Assembly: GCA_040880025.1 (NCBI GenBank)
Contig: JBBDJD010000010.1
Coordinates: forward strand, 124,001-188,000
Reading direction: 5' to 3'
Length of the DNA stretch: 64,000 nucleotides
DNA from: RCIO01 sp040880025
GTDB lineage: Bacteria; Pseudomonadota; Alphaproteobacteria; Rhizobiales; Rhizobiaceae
Positions 25,291-34,004 of the stretch are shown here, piece after piece. The stretch's first letter is position 1. Every line of letters begins with the position of its first letter. Both the position numbers and the translations under genes were made by a program. Under the pieces are notes generated by a model. It was not told the origin of the DNA, searched no databases, and was given only the letters and a program-made list of their open reading frames with translations.

Positions 25291-27246
25291 AGCCGAATAG
25301 ATGTGCTGGTGCAGCTTGCGCGCGGTCTCGGGGTCGAAAATATCCCCGGTTTCCTCGAACGCCTTGAAGGCATCGGCGTCCAGAACCTCCGACCACATGT
25401 AGGAATAGTAGCCGGCCGAATAGCCGTCGCCCGAGAACACATGCGCGAAATGCGGCGTGCGGTGGCGCATGGCGATCGCCTCGGGCATGTCGAGCGCAGC
25501 CAGCGTCTGCGCCTCGAAGTCAAGCAGATCGTCGGGCGCATCGGCGCGCGCATGGAAGGCCATGTCGACCAGCGCCGAAGCGGTGAATTCGACCGTCGCG
25601 AAGCCGGCGTTGAAATTGCGCGCCGCCAGCATGCGGTCGAGCAACTGCCGCGGCATCGGCTCACCGGTCTCGTGGTGCAGCGCGTGCTTTTCGAGCACCT
25701 CGGGACGTGTCAGCCAGTGCTCGTAAAGCTGCGAGGGCAGTTCCACGAAATCGCGCGCGACCGACGTGCCCGAAATCGACGGCCATGTGACGTCCGACAG
25801 CATGCCGTGCAGCGCATGTCCGAATTCGTGAAACAGCGTGCGCGCATCGTCCATCGAAAGCAGCGCGGGCTCGCCTTTCGGCGGCTTGGCGAAATTCATC
25901 ACATTGTAGATGACGGGCTTCGCCCCGCCGCCCAGCTTGTGGCCGGATTCCAGCGAACTCATCCACGCGCCGGAGCGCTTGCTGGAGCGGTTGAAATAAT
26001 CGGCGAGGAAGGTCGCCCGATACTCCCCTTTGGCGTCGCGGACTTCGAACACGCGGACGTCGGAATGCCAGGCGGCAACGTCCGCACGCTCCTCGAACGT
26101 CAGGCCGAACAGCCGCCCGGCGACGTCGAACGCGGCGCGCGCGATGCGTTCGAGCTGCAGGTAGGGCTTCAGTTCCGCTTCGTCGAAATCGTATCTTTCG
26201 GCCCGCAGCTTTTCCTGCCAGTAACGCCAGTCCCAGGCTGCCACCGGCTCGTTGCTTCCCCATTCCGCCGCGATCCGGGCAAGTTCGACCTGGTCCTCGG
26301 CGGCCTTTTGCCGGGCCTTCGCCCAGACCGGCTCGAGCAATTCCATGACGGCATCCGCGCTGTTTGCCATCGTGTCATCGAGCTTCAGCGCCGCATAGTG
26401 CTCGTAACCGAGCAGCCGGGCCTTTTCGGCGCGCAGGGCAAGGATGCGGGCAACGTTGGCGCGATTGTCGGTTTCGCCGCCATTGTCGCCGCGATGGGTG
26501 AAGGCATGAAACGCCTTCTCGCGCAGATCGCGCCTGGCCGAATAGGTCAGGAACGGTTCGATGATCGAACGTGACAGGGTGACGGCGAAGCGGCCGCTCT
26601 CGCCACGTTCCTCCGCCGCCCCGCGCATGGCCGACCGCAGGAATTGCGGCAGACCGGCAAGTTCGCCGCCCTCGTCCAGCAGCATCGCCCAGCTTCCTTC
26701 GTCAGCCAGGATGTTCTGGCTGAAGGCGGCGCCAAGCTGCGCCAGTTCCTCGTTGACCGCTGAAAGTCGCGCCTTGGCGTCGTCATCAAGCTTCGCACCA
26801 GCCCGCACGAAGCGCTTCCAGGTGCGTTCGAGCACGCGGCCGGTTTCGGGATCAAGATCGAGATGGCCGCGCCGTTCGTAGAGGTCGTGCAGCCGCGCGA
26901 ACAGGGCCGCGTTCATCGCGATCGCCGAGAAATGACGCGCCATTTTCGGCGCGATCTCGCGCTCAAGCGCGCGGATGGCGTCGTTTGTATGGGCGCCCGC
27001 GCGCAGCCAGAAGATCGCCGAAACATGGCCGAGCGCTTCGCCGGCAAGCTCAAGGGCGGCAAGTGTGTTTTCGATCGTCGGTTCGGCCGCATTGTCCGCA
27101 ATCGCCGCGATCTCCCGCTCGTGGGAGGCCAGCGCGGCATCGAAGACCGGCGCGAAGTCGGAATCGTCGAGCGCGGCGAAGTCGGGCAGGCCGATCCGCC
27201 CTGTCCACGCAGTCAGCGGGTGGGCGGCGAGATCGATGGCGCTCAT
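25198..27246 (-). CDS. M3 family oligopeptidase (dipeptidyl carboxypeptidase/oligopeptidase A-like)
   Basis: A 682-residue zinc metallopeptidase of family M3, close to the family's usual 680 residues. The active site HEFGHALHG starts at residue 473; the third ligand region follows (about 25 residues on). It degrades short peptides in the cytoplasm; there is no signal peptide. ATG 27246 gives the standard N-terminus (HPLTAW..GLPDFAAL); ATG 27273 would add nine residues. Its 3' end directly abuts the immunity-like gene and is the source of the direct repeat. The divergent marR gene starts 151 bases away. Confidence 0.93.
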   Translation of the reverse strand: MSAIDLAAHPLTAWTGRIGLPDFAALDDSDFAPVFDAALASHEREIAAIADNAAEPTIENTLAALELAGEALGHVSAIFWLRAGAHTNDAIRALEREIAPKMARHFSAIAMNAALFARLHDLYERRGHLDLDPETGRVLERTWKRFVRAGAKLDDDAKARLSAVNEELAQLGAAFSQNILADEGSWAMLLDEGGELAGLPQFLRSAMRGAAEERGESGRFAVTLSRSIIEPFLTYSARRDLREKAFHAFTHRGDNGGETDNRANVARILALRAEKARLLGYEHYAALKLDDTMANSADAVMELLEPVWAKARQKAAEDQVELARIAAEWGSNEPVAAWDWRYWQEKLRAERYDFDEAELKPYLQLERIARAAFDVAGRLFGLTFEERADVAAWHSDVRVFEVRDAKGEYRATFLADYFNRSSKRSGAWMSSLESGHKLGGGAKPVIYNVMNFAKPPKGEPALLSMDDARTLFHEFGHALHGMLSDVTWPSISGTSVARDFVELPSQLYEHWLTRPEVLEKHALHHETGEPMPRQLLDRMLAARNFNAGFATVEFTASALVDMAFHARADAPDDLLDFEAQTLAALDMPEAIAMRHRTPHFAHVFSGDGYSAGYYSYMWSEVLDADAFKAFEETGDIFDPETARKLHQHIYSAGGSRDPEELYLEFRGRMPSPQAMMEKRGLV

Positions 27247-27335
27247 GGAGTGTTTTCCGGAACCGGTTGTCATGGTGGGCAGCCGATGGGCTGTTCCGCA
27301 CGATTTAGGTGCGGCGCATCGCCCGCGCAACCACC

Positions 27336-27379
27336 TTGACGCTGTTCGGAAGGCAAGATAATAAGTCTGCCTTATTATC
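27336..27379 (+). promoter_or_regulatory. Promoter and palindromic operator of the marR-MFS operon
   Basis: TTGACG (27336-27341) and TAATAA (27359-27364) are 17 bases apart. A perfect palindrome, gataataag-tctgc-cttattatc (27357-27379), covers the -10 box and the start site. Its size and AT-rich symmetry fit a MarR dimer, and it lies 18 bases before marR, so autorepression of the marR-pump operon is likely. Confidence 0.75.
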
Positions 27380-27397
27380 AGTACCGCTTAGCTTCCA

Positions 27398-27871
27398 ATG
27401 CACCACTCCATAGACCCTGACGCAATCGGCTTCCTTTTGACCGATCTCGCGCGCCTGTTCCGCGCCGAGTTCGACCGGCGCATTGCCACTTCCGGCCTGG
27501 GCCTCACCGCCGGCGAGGCGCGCACCCTGGCACATGTCGCGCGCGCCGAAGGCGAGCGTCAGAACGTCATCGCCGAGCGGCTGAATGTCGAAGCCATGTC
27601 CCTATCCGCCATGATAGACCGGCTTGAGGCGCGCGGCCTGGTGGCGCGCGAAGCCGACCCCACGGACCGCCGCGCCAAATGCCTGCGGCTCACCGAAAAT
27701 GCAGACGAGATACTGACCCAGGTCACGGCAATAGGGCGCGCTGTCGCCGACGACGCGGCGCGGAGCATCGACCCTGCCGAATGGAAGCGCCTTGCCTCCG
27801 TGCTCAAGCAAGCCCGTTCCAACATCCTTGCTGTCAGGGCGGGACCCGGCTCCGAAAGCGACGCGGCATGA
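27398..27871 (+). CDS. MarR family transcriptional regulator
   Basis: A 157-residue winged-helix regulator. The core has LTAGEARTLAHVARAEGERQNVIAERL, then MIDRLEARGLVAREADPTDRRAKCLRLTE, the classic recognition helix and DxRxK wing. It probably represses itself and the downstream efflux pump by binding the palindrome at 27357-27379 and lets go on ligand binding. A Cys in the wing (RRAKC) is present but redox sensing is not established. Its stop overlaps the pump start (ATGA). Confidence 0.92.
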   Translation: MHHSIDPDAIGFLLTDLARLFRAEFDRRIATSGLGLTAGEARTLAHVARAEGERQNVIAERLNVEAMSLSAMIDRLEARGLVAREADPTDRRAKCLRLTENADEILTQVTAIGRAVADDAARSIDPAEWKRLASVLKQARSNILAVRAGPGSESDAA

Positions 27872-29124
27872 ACGTCCGGCCAACTCCCGTACGGACGGCC
27901 GCGATGGACGAAATGCGCGTTGGCCTGATCTGCGCGCTGCTGGTTTCGATCGGGCCGATCTCGATGGCCGTGTTCACCCCGGCCATGACCGAGCTCGTCG
28001 GCGCGTTCGACACCACCGAATCGATGGTGAAGCTGACCCTCTCGCTCTATTTCGCGGGATTCGCGGTGGCGCAGCTGTTCTGCGGCCCGCTTTCCGACGG
28101 TCTTGGCCGCAAGCCGGTCACTTTCGGCTTCATGTCCATCTATCTGATCGCCAGCATCGGCGCGATCCTCGCGCCCAATATCGAAATGCTGATTGCCGCG
28201 CGTTTTCTCCAGGGCGTCGGCGCTGCGGTCGGCGTGGCGGTCTCGCGTGCGATCGTTCGCGATCTCTACCACAGCGACCAGTCGGCTCGGGTGATGAACT
28301 TCATCGGCATTATCATGGGCGCAGGCCCGGCGCTTTCGCCCACCATAGGCGGATTTCTCATGGGCCTGTTCGGCTGGGAATCGGTCTTCGTATTCATGAT
28401 CGTCGCGGGCATCGTAGTGGTCGTGATTGTACGCCTCGCGCTGACGGAGACCGTCGTTCCGGATCCGTCGCGCATCCGGCCGCGCGCTCTTCTGAAGTCC
28501 TATCGCAGCTTGCTCACTGACCGGTATTTCATGTCGTCCAGCCTCGTCATGGCCGGCGGCATCGGCGCGTTCTACACTCAGGCGACGCTGCTGCCCTTCG
28601 TGCTCATGGGCCGTGTCGGACTGACGGCGGTCGAATTCGGCGTCGGCATGCTGCTGCAGTCGGGCTGCTTCTTCGCCGGCGGGCTTGTCGTGCGCGGATT
28701 GATGCGCCGCCTTGGCGCCCATCGAATCGTACCGGTCGGCCTCGTCGGGCTCCTTGTCGGCAGTTTCGCTCTCGCCATCGTCCTGCGCATCCAGGATCCG
28801 ACCTATCTGAACGTCATGGGGCCGGTCGCCTTCTACGCATTCGGCATGGCGTTCATCATGCCGGCCATGTCCACTGCCACCGTCGCGCCCTTTCCGCACA
28901 TGGCCGGCGCGGCGTCGGCCTTCGGCGGTTTCCTTCAGATGGGCGGTGGACTTGCTGGCGGCCTTGTCGCCGCCGCGCTCGGCGATCCGGTGTTCGCCAT
29001 GGCGACGGTCATTCCGGCGATGGGCATGATCGCGATCGCGAGTTGGGCTTATTGGCGAACCTTGCCGGAACCCGAACTCGCACGGGTTGTGCAGACCAGG
29101 GATTTTCAGCAGCCTGCGGAATAG
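27868..29124 (+). CDS. Bcr/CflA-type multidrug efflux MFS transporter
   Basis: A 418-residue major facilitator protein with 12 expected helices. The MFS signature between helices 2 and 3 is GPLSDGLGRKPVT, and the motif FLQGVGAAVGVAVSRAIVRD in helix 4-5 is typical of the Bcr/CflA drug-H+ antiporter group. It starts at ATG 27868 inside the marR stop, so it is translated with the regulator. It probably exports the ligand that relieves MarR repression. The drug is unknown. Confidence 0.9.
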   Translation: MNVRPTPVRTAAMDEMRVGLICALLVSIGPISMAVFTPAMTELVGAFDTTESMVKLTLSLYFAGFAVAQLFCGPLSDGLGRKPVTFGFMSIYLIASIGAILAPNIEMLIAARFLQGVGAAVGVAVSRAIVRDLYHSDQSARVMNFIGIIMGAGPALSPTIGGFLMGLFGWESVFVFMIVAGIVVVVIVRLALTETVVPDPSRIRPRALLKSYRSLLTDRYFMSSSLVMAGGIGAFYTQATLLPFVLMGRVGLTAVEFGVGMLLQSGCFFAGGLVVRGLMRRLGAHRIVPVGLVGLLVGSFALAIVLRIQDPTYLNVMGPVAFYAFGMAFIMPAMSTATVAPFPHMAGAASAFGGFLQMGGGLAGGLVAAALGDPVFAMATVIPAMGMIAIASWAYWRTLPEPELARVVQTRDFQQPAE

Positions 29125-29144
29125 GCGGCGGCTTGCAGCCGGGA

Positions 29145-29789
29145 TCAGTCGATGTCGGGACGCTCGAAATCGCCGGTTTCGGTGTTCATGACCCACAACT
29201 CGCCGCTCGATATGTCGAACCACGCTCCGTAGAGCTTCAGCCGCCCTTTGCGCTCCAGTATCTGCACACAGGGAAACGTTCGCAGATTGGCGATCGAATA
29301 GCGGATGGAAATGCGCTCCAGCGCGGTCTGGCGTTCTCCGACGGTCATCATCTCGTTGCCGGTCACCGCTTCCGCCGCCGGCGAAACCAGATTCATCCAG
29401 CGGCCGATGAAATCGCCAGGGGACAATGGCGGAGCATCCGGCGAAAGCGCCGCGCGTATGCCGCCGCAGCGCCCGTGGCCGAGCACCAGTATGCTATTCA
29501 CCTTCAGGCTCTGGACCGCGAATTCGAGCGCCGCCGAAGTGCCGTGATAGTTGTCGTCGGGCGCGTAGGGCGGGACCAGATTGGCGACATTGCGCACGAC
29601 GAACAATTCGCCCGGCCCCGCGTCGAAGATGATTTCCGGCGCCGCGCGGGAATCGCAGCAGGCGATCACCATCGTATGCGGCTCCTGCCCGGCGCGCGCC
29701 AGATCGCGATAGCGTTCCCGCTCGCTCGAATAGCGGCTGGCCATGAAATCGCGGTAGCCGTTGCTGAGCTTGTCCGGAAGATGCGTCAT
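29145..29789 (-). CDS. Beta-class carbonic anhydrase
   Basis: A 214-residue enzyme that interconverts CO2 and bicarbonate. Zinc ligands C45, H105 and C108 and the C-D-S-R dyad (45-48) are intact (ACCDSRAAP, LGHGRCGG). GTSAALEFAV matches the family. It lacks a signal peptide, so it is cytoplasmic and likely supplies bicarbonate for carboxylations such as the AccA reaction. It follows pdxY on the same strand after 70 bases; they may share a message. Confidence 0.94.
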   Translation of the reverse strand: MTHLPDKLSNGYRDFMASRYSSERERYRDLARAGQEPHTMVIACCDSRAAPEIIFDAGPGELFVVRNVANLVPPYAPDDNYHGTSAALEFAVQSLKVNSILVLGHGRCGGIRAALSPDAPPLSPGDFIGRWMNLVSPAAEAVTGNEMMTVGERQTALERISIRYSIANLRTFPCVQILERKGRLKLYGAWFDISSGELWVMNTETGDFERPDID

Positions 29790-29859
29790 GGGCCTGCTTT
29801 AGCGGCTAATGACAGAAGCGGCAATTCCACAGGCGACGCCGGCTCCGGCAGTCACGCCG

Positions 29860-30744
29860 TCAGGCGCGGCGGTCCCCGCCGGGATAGGCCAGAAACCGCG
29901 TCTGGACCATTGCCATCGGGTGCGACAGGCTCTGGGCGTCGGTTTCGAGCGTGAGTTCGTCGGCGCCGCGTTTGGCGGTGCGCGCCAGCACCTCGAATAC
30001 CGACTCCGTCGTCGTCTGCAGGGCCTTTGACGGTTCCTGCCCTTCGAGCAGCCGGGAGAGAAACACCGCCGCGGTCAGATCGCCCAGCCCGTTGGGCGGG
30101 TTTTCGATGACCCGGTGCTCGGCCATCATCGCGGCGTCTGCCGTGAGAAGCAGATTGCCGGTGCCGCGGGCCATCGTCGCCGGACTGGATGTCACCAGCA
30201 TGGTCGGCGGCCCGGCGTCGAGCGCCGCGTCGGCCACGGCATCCGATGTTTCGAGCTTTACCCCGGTCATCCATTCGAGCTCGTGCCGGTTGGGCGTCGC
30301 GATGTCGGCCAGCGGCATCAGCCGGTCGCGCTGCGCCGCGGCGACTTCATCGGGAACGTAGAGGCCTCCCTGGTCGCCGATCACCGGATCGCAGAGATAG
30401 AGCGCCGAGGGGTTGAGCATCTTCACTTTACGCACCAGCGACGCCACCGCTTCGGCCTGGCCCGCGTCACCGAGATAGCCCGACAGCACGGCGGCCACTT
30501 CGCCCAGCCATTTCGCGCCTTCCAGATCGCGCAGCATGGCCGTGAACTCTTTCGCGGGCGGAACGATGCGCGTCGCCGGACCATGCCCCGGATGCCATGG
30601 CAGAATGACCGTCGGCACTGCCCATACGGGATGGCCAAGCGTTTCGAGCGCGAACACCATGGCGCGGTTGCCAACCGTGCCGCGAACGACATGGCTCGAA
30701 ATCACGATGACCGCGCGCGGCGGATCCTGATCAGCTGGCGCCAT
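29860..30744 (-). CDS. pdxY: Pyridoxal kinase
   Basis: A 294-residue PfkB/ribokinase-fold enzyme that phosphorylates pyridoxal (vitamin B6 salvage). IVISSHVVRGTVGNRAMVFALETLGHPVWAVPTV is the pyridoxal-kinase N-terminus; CDPVIGD and GLGDLTAAVFLSRL (the anion hole and catalytic Asp) are present. The 69-residue membrane gene ends 6 bases upstream of its... neighbour side (30751), so the two lie on the same strand and may be co-transcribed. Confidence 0.93.
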   Translation of the reverse strand: MAPADQDPPRAVIVISSHVVRGTVGNRAMVFALETLGHPVWAVPTVILPWHPGHGPATRIVPPAKEFTAMLRDLEGAKWLGEVAAVLSGYLGDAGQAEAVASLVRKVKMLNPSALYLCDPVIGDQGGLYVPDEVAAAQRDRLMPLADIATPNRHELEWMTGVKLETSDAVADAALDAGPPTMLVTSSPATMARGTGNLLLTADAAMMAEHRVIENPPNGLGDLTAAVFLSRLLEGQEPSKALQTTTESVFEVLARTAKRGADELTLETDAQSLSHPMAMVQTRFLAYPGGDRRA

Positions 30745-30750
30745 GGACGT

Positions 30751-30960
30751 TCAGCCTGTGCCCTTGATGAGTTGATAGAGCCAGTAGATCACGACGACCA
30801 GGAACACCATGCCGAGCGCCCGCCCGATCCGCTTGCCCCAATATTCCGGCCAGTCGTCGCGGTCATCGCCGGATCGGGATGCGCTGGCGCCCATCTGGGT
30901 GTTGATCCTGTCGAGTATCCTGCGCGATTCCGCGTCACTATCGTTGCGCTTGTCGCTCAA
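30751..30960 (-). CDS. Small membrane protein with a TTG start (69 residues)
   Basis: A TTG at 30960 has a perfect GGAGG (30967-30971) at 6-base spacing, which decides the start; the frame is open further upstream without such a site. The product has a charged N-terminal half (SDKRNDSDAESRRILDRI) and one transmembrane helix near the C-terminus (LGMVFLVVVIYWLYQLI). No domain recognised. It precedes pdxY by 6 bases on the same strand and is divergent from rplU. Confidence 0.68.
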   Translation of the reverse strand: MSDKRNDSDAESRRILDRINTQMGASASRSGDDRDDWPEYWGKRIGRALGMVFLVVVIYWLYQLIKGTG

Positions 30961-31037
30961 TCCGATCCTCCGGTCGCCCAGGCCAAGTTGCCGCTGTTTA
31001 TACGCTTTGCGCGCAAAATCACAGGGCCGCGCTTCGC

Positions 31038-31066
31038 TTGACTTGGCGTGAGGCTTCAAGTATCGA
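31038..31066 (+). promoter_or_regulatory. Promoter of rplU-rpmA
   Basis: TTGACT (31038-31043) and TATCGA (31061-31066) are separated by 17 bases. It implies a leader of about 160 bases before rplU. The leader is GC-rich with several short inverted repeats, but I could not match it to a known ribosomal leader RNA. Confidence 0.5.
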
Positions 31067-31232
31067 ACCGCCACGTCCGGCGTGGGGCCTCCCCGCGCCG
31101 GCTGTTCTTTGTCGAACACACTGACGTTAAGACACTGGGCAGCCGGGGACGGAGACCAGAAACCGACTGACAAAAAGACGGCCGGAACGCTCTAAGCGCG
31201 CCAGAGCCGGACGAACAGCGAAAGGCAAAAAA

Positions 31233-31925
31233 ATGTTCGCAGTCATCAAGACCGGCGGGAAGCAGTATCGCGTCGCCGCCGAAGACACATTGAGCATCGA
31301 ACGAGTGGCCGGCGAAGTCGGCGACATCGTCGAGATCGGCAACGTGCTTGCCTTTGGCGAAGGCGACATGGTGACGATCGGCACGCCGTTCGTCGATGGC
31401 GCCATGGTGACGGCCGAGGTGGTCGAGCAGGGCCGCGGCCCGAAGCTCATTGCCTTCAAGAAGCGCCGCCGCCAGAATTCGCGCCGCAAGCGCGGTCATC
31501 GGCAGCTGCTGACCACGGTTCGGATCTCCGAGATCCTGACCGGGGGCGCCAAGCCGTCGAAGAAGGCCGCGGCGAAACCCGCCGCCGAAAAGAAGGCGGA
31601 AGCCGGGAAGGCCGCACCTGCCAAGGCGAAGGCCAAGCCCGCCGCCAAGAAGGCGGAGCCGAAGAAGGAAGCCAAGGCCGCGGCAAAGACCGACGCGCCG
31701 GCGACCCTGTTCAAGGCGCCGAAGGGCAAGCCCGACGATCTGACCCAGATCAAGGGAATCGGTCCGGTCGCAGCCGGCCAGCTCAACGAGCAGGGCATCA
31801 CCACTTTTGCCCAGATCGCCAAGCTGTCCGACAAGGACATCGCGAAGATCGACGAAGCGATGCCGTTCAGCGCCGATCAGATCACGGACTGGCGCGATCA
31901 GGCCAAGGAACTGGTCAAGAAGTAA
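31233..31925 (+). CDS. rplU: Ribosomal protein L21 with helix-hairpin-helix C-terminal extension
   Basis: Residues 1-103 are a normal bL21 (MFAVIKTGGKQYRVA, then KRRRQNSRRKRGHRQ). L21 usually ends there. Here a Lys/Ala-rich linker (about 104-160) leads to an HhH domain (about 160-230) with LTQIKGIGPVAAGQLNEQGI and a second hairpin. The whole is one frame of 230 residues without frameshift. HhH domains bind nucleic acid, so the tail may contact rRNA or another RNA/DNA. GAAAGG lies before the ATG. rpmA follows after 56 bases. Confidence 0.95.
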   Translation: MFAVIKTGGKQYRVAAEDTLSIERVAGEVGDIVEIGNVLAFGEGDMVTIGTPFVDGAMVTAEVVEQGRGPKLIAFKKRRRQNSRRKRGHRQLLTTVRISEILTGGAKPSKKAAAKPAAEKKAEAGKAAPAKAKAKPAAKKAEPKKEAKAAAKTDAPATLFKAPKGKPDDLTQIKGIGPVAAGQLNEQGITTFAQIAKLSDKDIAKIDEAMPFSADQITDWRDQAKELVKK

Positions 31926-31981
31926 TTCATCGGGTATTACCCGAAGCGATTTTGGCGCCCTCGGGCGCATAGGAGTTGGAA

Positions 31982-32251
31982 ATGGCACACAAGAAAGCTG
32001 GCGGTTCCTCGCGCAACGGTCGCGATTCCGAATCCAAGCGCCTCGGCGTGAAGAAGTTCGGCGGCGAGAAAGTCGTGGCCGGCAACATCATCATTCGTCA
32101 GCGCGGGACCAAGTGGCACCCGGGTTCGAACGTTGGCATGGGCAAGGACCACACGCTTTTCGCCACCACCACGGGCGAAGTCGCGTTTGCCGCCAAAGCC
32201 AACGGCCGAACCTACGTGTCGGTAAACCCGATTACGCAGGCCGCGGAGTAG
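31982..32251 (+). CDS. rpmA: Ribosomal protein L27
   Basis: bL27, 89 residues. The N-terminus MAHKKAGGSSRNGRDSESKR reaches the peptidyl-transferase centre; GGE..AGNIIIRQRGTK and GMGKDHTLFA are typical. It lacks the N-terminal extension cut by Prp in Firmicutes. AGGAG (31971-31975) fixes the start at 31982. Two small hairpins lie in the gap after rplU. A strong terminator follows at 32320. Confidence 0.97.
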   Translation: MAHKKAGGSSRNGRDSESKRLGVKKFGGEKVVAGNIIIRQRGTKWHPGSNVGMGKDHTLFATTTGEVAFAAKANGRTYVSVNPITQAAE

Positions 32252-32319
32252 CCGGTTCCGCACCAAGAACACCGGCGCCCATCTCGGGACCCGGTGTCTG
32301 GATAGCCAGAAAAAGATCA

Positions 32320-32348
32320 GGGGAGATGGGCAGCCATCTCCCCTTTTT
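32320..32348 (+). terminator. Rho-independent terminator of rplU-rpmA
   Basis: ggggagatgg (32320-32329) pairs perfectly with ccatctcccc (32334-32343) over a GCAG loop, followed by TTTTT. It lies 69 bases after rpmA. Confidence 0.95.
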
Positions 32349-32365
32349 CGTTTCTGGAGGTTCAG

Positions 32366-32908
32366 ATGCACGTCCTTCTCACCAGCCGCCTGACGCTCAG
32401 GCCACCCGCGCTGCCCGATGCCGAGGACATCGCGCTCGGGCTCAACAACTGGGCCGTTGCGCACATGCTGGCTCGGGTGCCGTTTCCCTACTGGCCGGCC
32501 GACGCCGAGGACTGGATCGCCGGCCTCGCCGATAAGCCCGAAGCGATGGTCTACACGATCCACCGCGAGAGATTGATCGGCATCGTCTCCATCGAGGGTG
32601 GCGGCGCCGAGCCCCGGCTCGGCTATTGGCTGGGCGAGCCCTGGCACGGCCGCGGCTTCATGACCGAGGCGGCCCGGACGCTGATCGCCCACGCTTTCGC
32701 AACAACGGACATCAAGGCCATGTCGTCTTCCGTTTTCGCGGACAACCCCGCCTCGATGCGGGTGCAGCAGAAGCTCGGCTTCGTCCTGACCGGCGCTCGC
32801 CGGACATGGTCGCGCTCGCGCCAGGAGCAGGTGGCGACCTGGACGACGCGGCTTACCGCGGCGGCATTCGCCAGGACGAACGAAAGCGAACGGAGAGCGG
32901 CCGCCTGA
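32366..32908 (+). CDS. GNAT acetyltransferase, RimJ/RimL type (first of two)
   Basis: A 180-residue GNAT. TSRLTLRPPALPDAEDI at the N-terminus is the RimJ-like start; LGYWLGEPWHGRGFMTEAARTLI is the acetyl-CoA binding loop and helix. GGAGG lies 7 bases before the ATG. It probably acetylates an N-terminus or small amine. The next gene is a related GNAT, so the pair likely arose by duplication. The conserved rhizobial position after rpmA suggests a ribosome link, not proven. Confidence 0.87.
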   Translation: MHVLLTSRLTLRPPALPDAEDIALGLNNWAVAHMLARVPFPYWPADAEDWIAGLADKPEAMVYTIHRERLIGIVSIEGGGAEPRLGYWLGEPWHGRGFMTEAARTLIAHAFATTDIKAMSSSVFADNPASMRVQQKLGFVLTGARRTWSRSRQEQVATWTTRLTAAAFARTNESERRAAA

Positions 32909-32937
32909 GGCCGGCGGTGTAGTGGAGGATCGGGACG

Positions 32938-33531
32938 ATGATCGATGACGATGAAGAGCAGGAAAGTCGCAACCGGACCATAGATTGCCCGGTGCTTGTC
33001 ACCGAACGGCTGGTGCTGCGCCCGCCGCACGAGGACGACATTCCGGAGCTGGTGGAGCTCGCCAATGACCGCCGCATCGCCGACATGCTGGCGCGTATGC
33101 CGCATCCTTATGGCGAGGCGGAGGCGCGCGCGTTCATCGAGATGACGGCGAATCGCAGTGACGGCTGCGCCTATGCGCTGACGCTGGCGGAATCCGGCGC
33201 CTTCGTCGGCGGTGCTGGTCTCGACGCGACCTCCCGTGGTCTGGAGCTCGGCTACTGGGTCGGCGAGCCGCATTGGGGCAACGGCTATGCGACGGAAGCC
33301 GCGCATGCCCTCATCGACCTCGCCTTCCGCGCGACCGAGGTTGAGCACCTCAATGTCTCGTGCCGTGTGGTCAACGACGCATCGCGCCGCGTGATCCACA
33401 GATGCGGCTTCCAGTATGTCGGGCAGGGGATGATCGATTCCCTGTCCGCCGGCCGCGTGCCGGTCGAGCGCTATCTCCTCGACCGAAAGACCTGGGTCAG
33501 CCTCAGGACCTGGGCGCCGGCAAAGGCCTGA
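32938..33531 (+). CDS. GNAT acetyltransferase, RimJ/RimL type (second of two)
   Basis: A 197-residue GNAT. VTERLVLRPPHEDDIPEL and LGYWVGEPHWGNGYATEAAHALI mirror the first GNAT (32366-32908), from which it probably derives. An acidic N-terminal stretch (MIDDDEEQE) is extra. It is 29 bases downstream on the same strand, so the two are likely co-transcribed. Substrate unknown. Confidence 0.87.
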   Translation: MIDDDEEQESRNRTIDCPVLVTERLVLRPPHEDDIPELVELANDRRIADMLARMPHPYGEAEARAFIEMTANRSDGCAYALTLAESGAFVGGAGLDATSRGLELGYWVGEPHWGNGYATEAAHALIDLAFRATEVEHLNVSCRVVNDASRRVIHRCGFQYVGQGMIDSLSAGRVPVERYLLDRKTWVSLRTWAPAKA

Positions 33532-33553
33532 ATACACCCCCGCCTGCCAATGC

Positions 33554-33988
33554 TCAGTCGCCGAGCAGCCGGCGGGGGCCCTTGCCCTTGCGCGACAGTT
33601 GATCCTCGGGGTTGCGCAGCGGGCAGAGTTCGGTCGACAGGCACCCGCAGCCGATGCAGTCGGTCAGCGCGTCGCGCAATCGGGTCAGCCTGACGATGCG
33701 CTGGTCGAGTTTTTTCGCCCACTCACGTGACAGCCGCTCCCAATCCTTGGCCATCGGCGCCCGGTCCCTGGGCAAGGTGGCCAGGGCTTCGCGGATTTCG
33801 GCCAGTGGGATTCCCAGCGACTGACCGAACTGAATGATGCCCACACGGCGCAGCGTACCGGGCGGATAGCGCCGCTGGTTGCCTGACGTGCGCCAGCTCC
33901 CGATCAGCCCCTTGGCTTCGTAGAAATGCAGGGCCGACACCGCGACACCGCTGCGCGCCGCGACTTCCCCAACCGACAATTCACGCAT
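33554..33988 (-). CDS. soxR: Redox-sensitive MerR-family activator SoxR
   Basis: A 144-residue MerR-type regulator. The N-terminal helix-turn-helix (LSVGEVAARSGVAVSALHFYEAKGLI) is intact and the 2Fe-2S cluster motif is C111-x2-C114-x-C116-x5-C122, as in SoxR. Redox-cycling compounds or nitric oxide oxidise the cluster and switch on target promoters. A symmetric SoxR box lies just upstream at 34005-34024, in the gap shared with a divergent membrane protein gene. ATG 33988 gives the family start. Confidence 0.95.
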   Translation of the reverse strand: MRELSVGEVAARSGVAVSALHFYEAKGLIGSWRTSGNQRRYPPGTLRRVGIIQFGQSLGIPLAEIREALATLPRDRAPMAKDWERLSREWAKKLDQRIVRLTRLRDALTDCIGCGCLSTELCPLRNPEDQLSRKGKGPRRLLGD

Positions 33989-34004
33989 GTGATTTTTCCG
34001 CTTG

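Noticed and set aside
27559..29223. A 554-codon minus-strand frame over marR and the MFS pump
   Set aside because: His/Arg/Asp-rich low-complexity translation and full overlap with two clear genes mark it as an antisense shadow.
31955..31968. Hairpin between rplU and rpmA as a terminator
   Set aside because: gcgccc-tc-gggcgc has a 2-base loop and no T-run, and the rpmA ribosome site begins three bases later.
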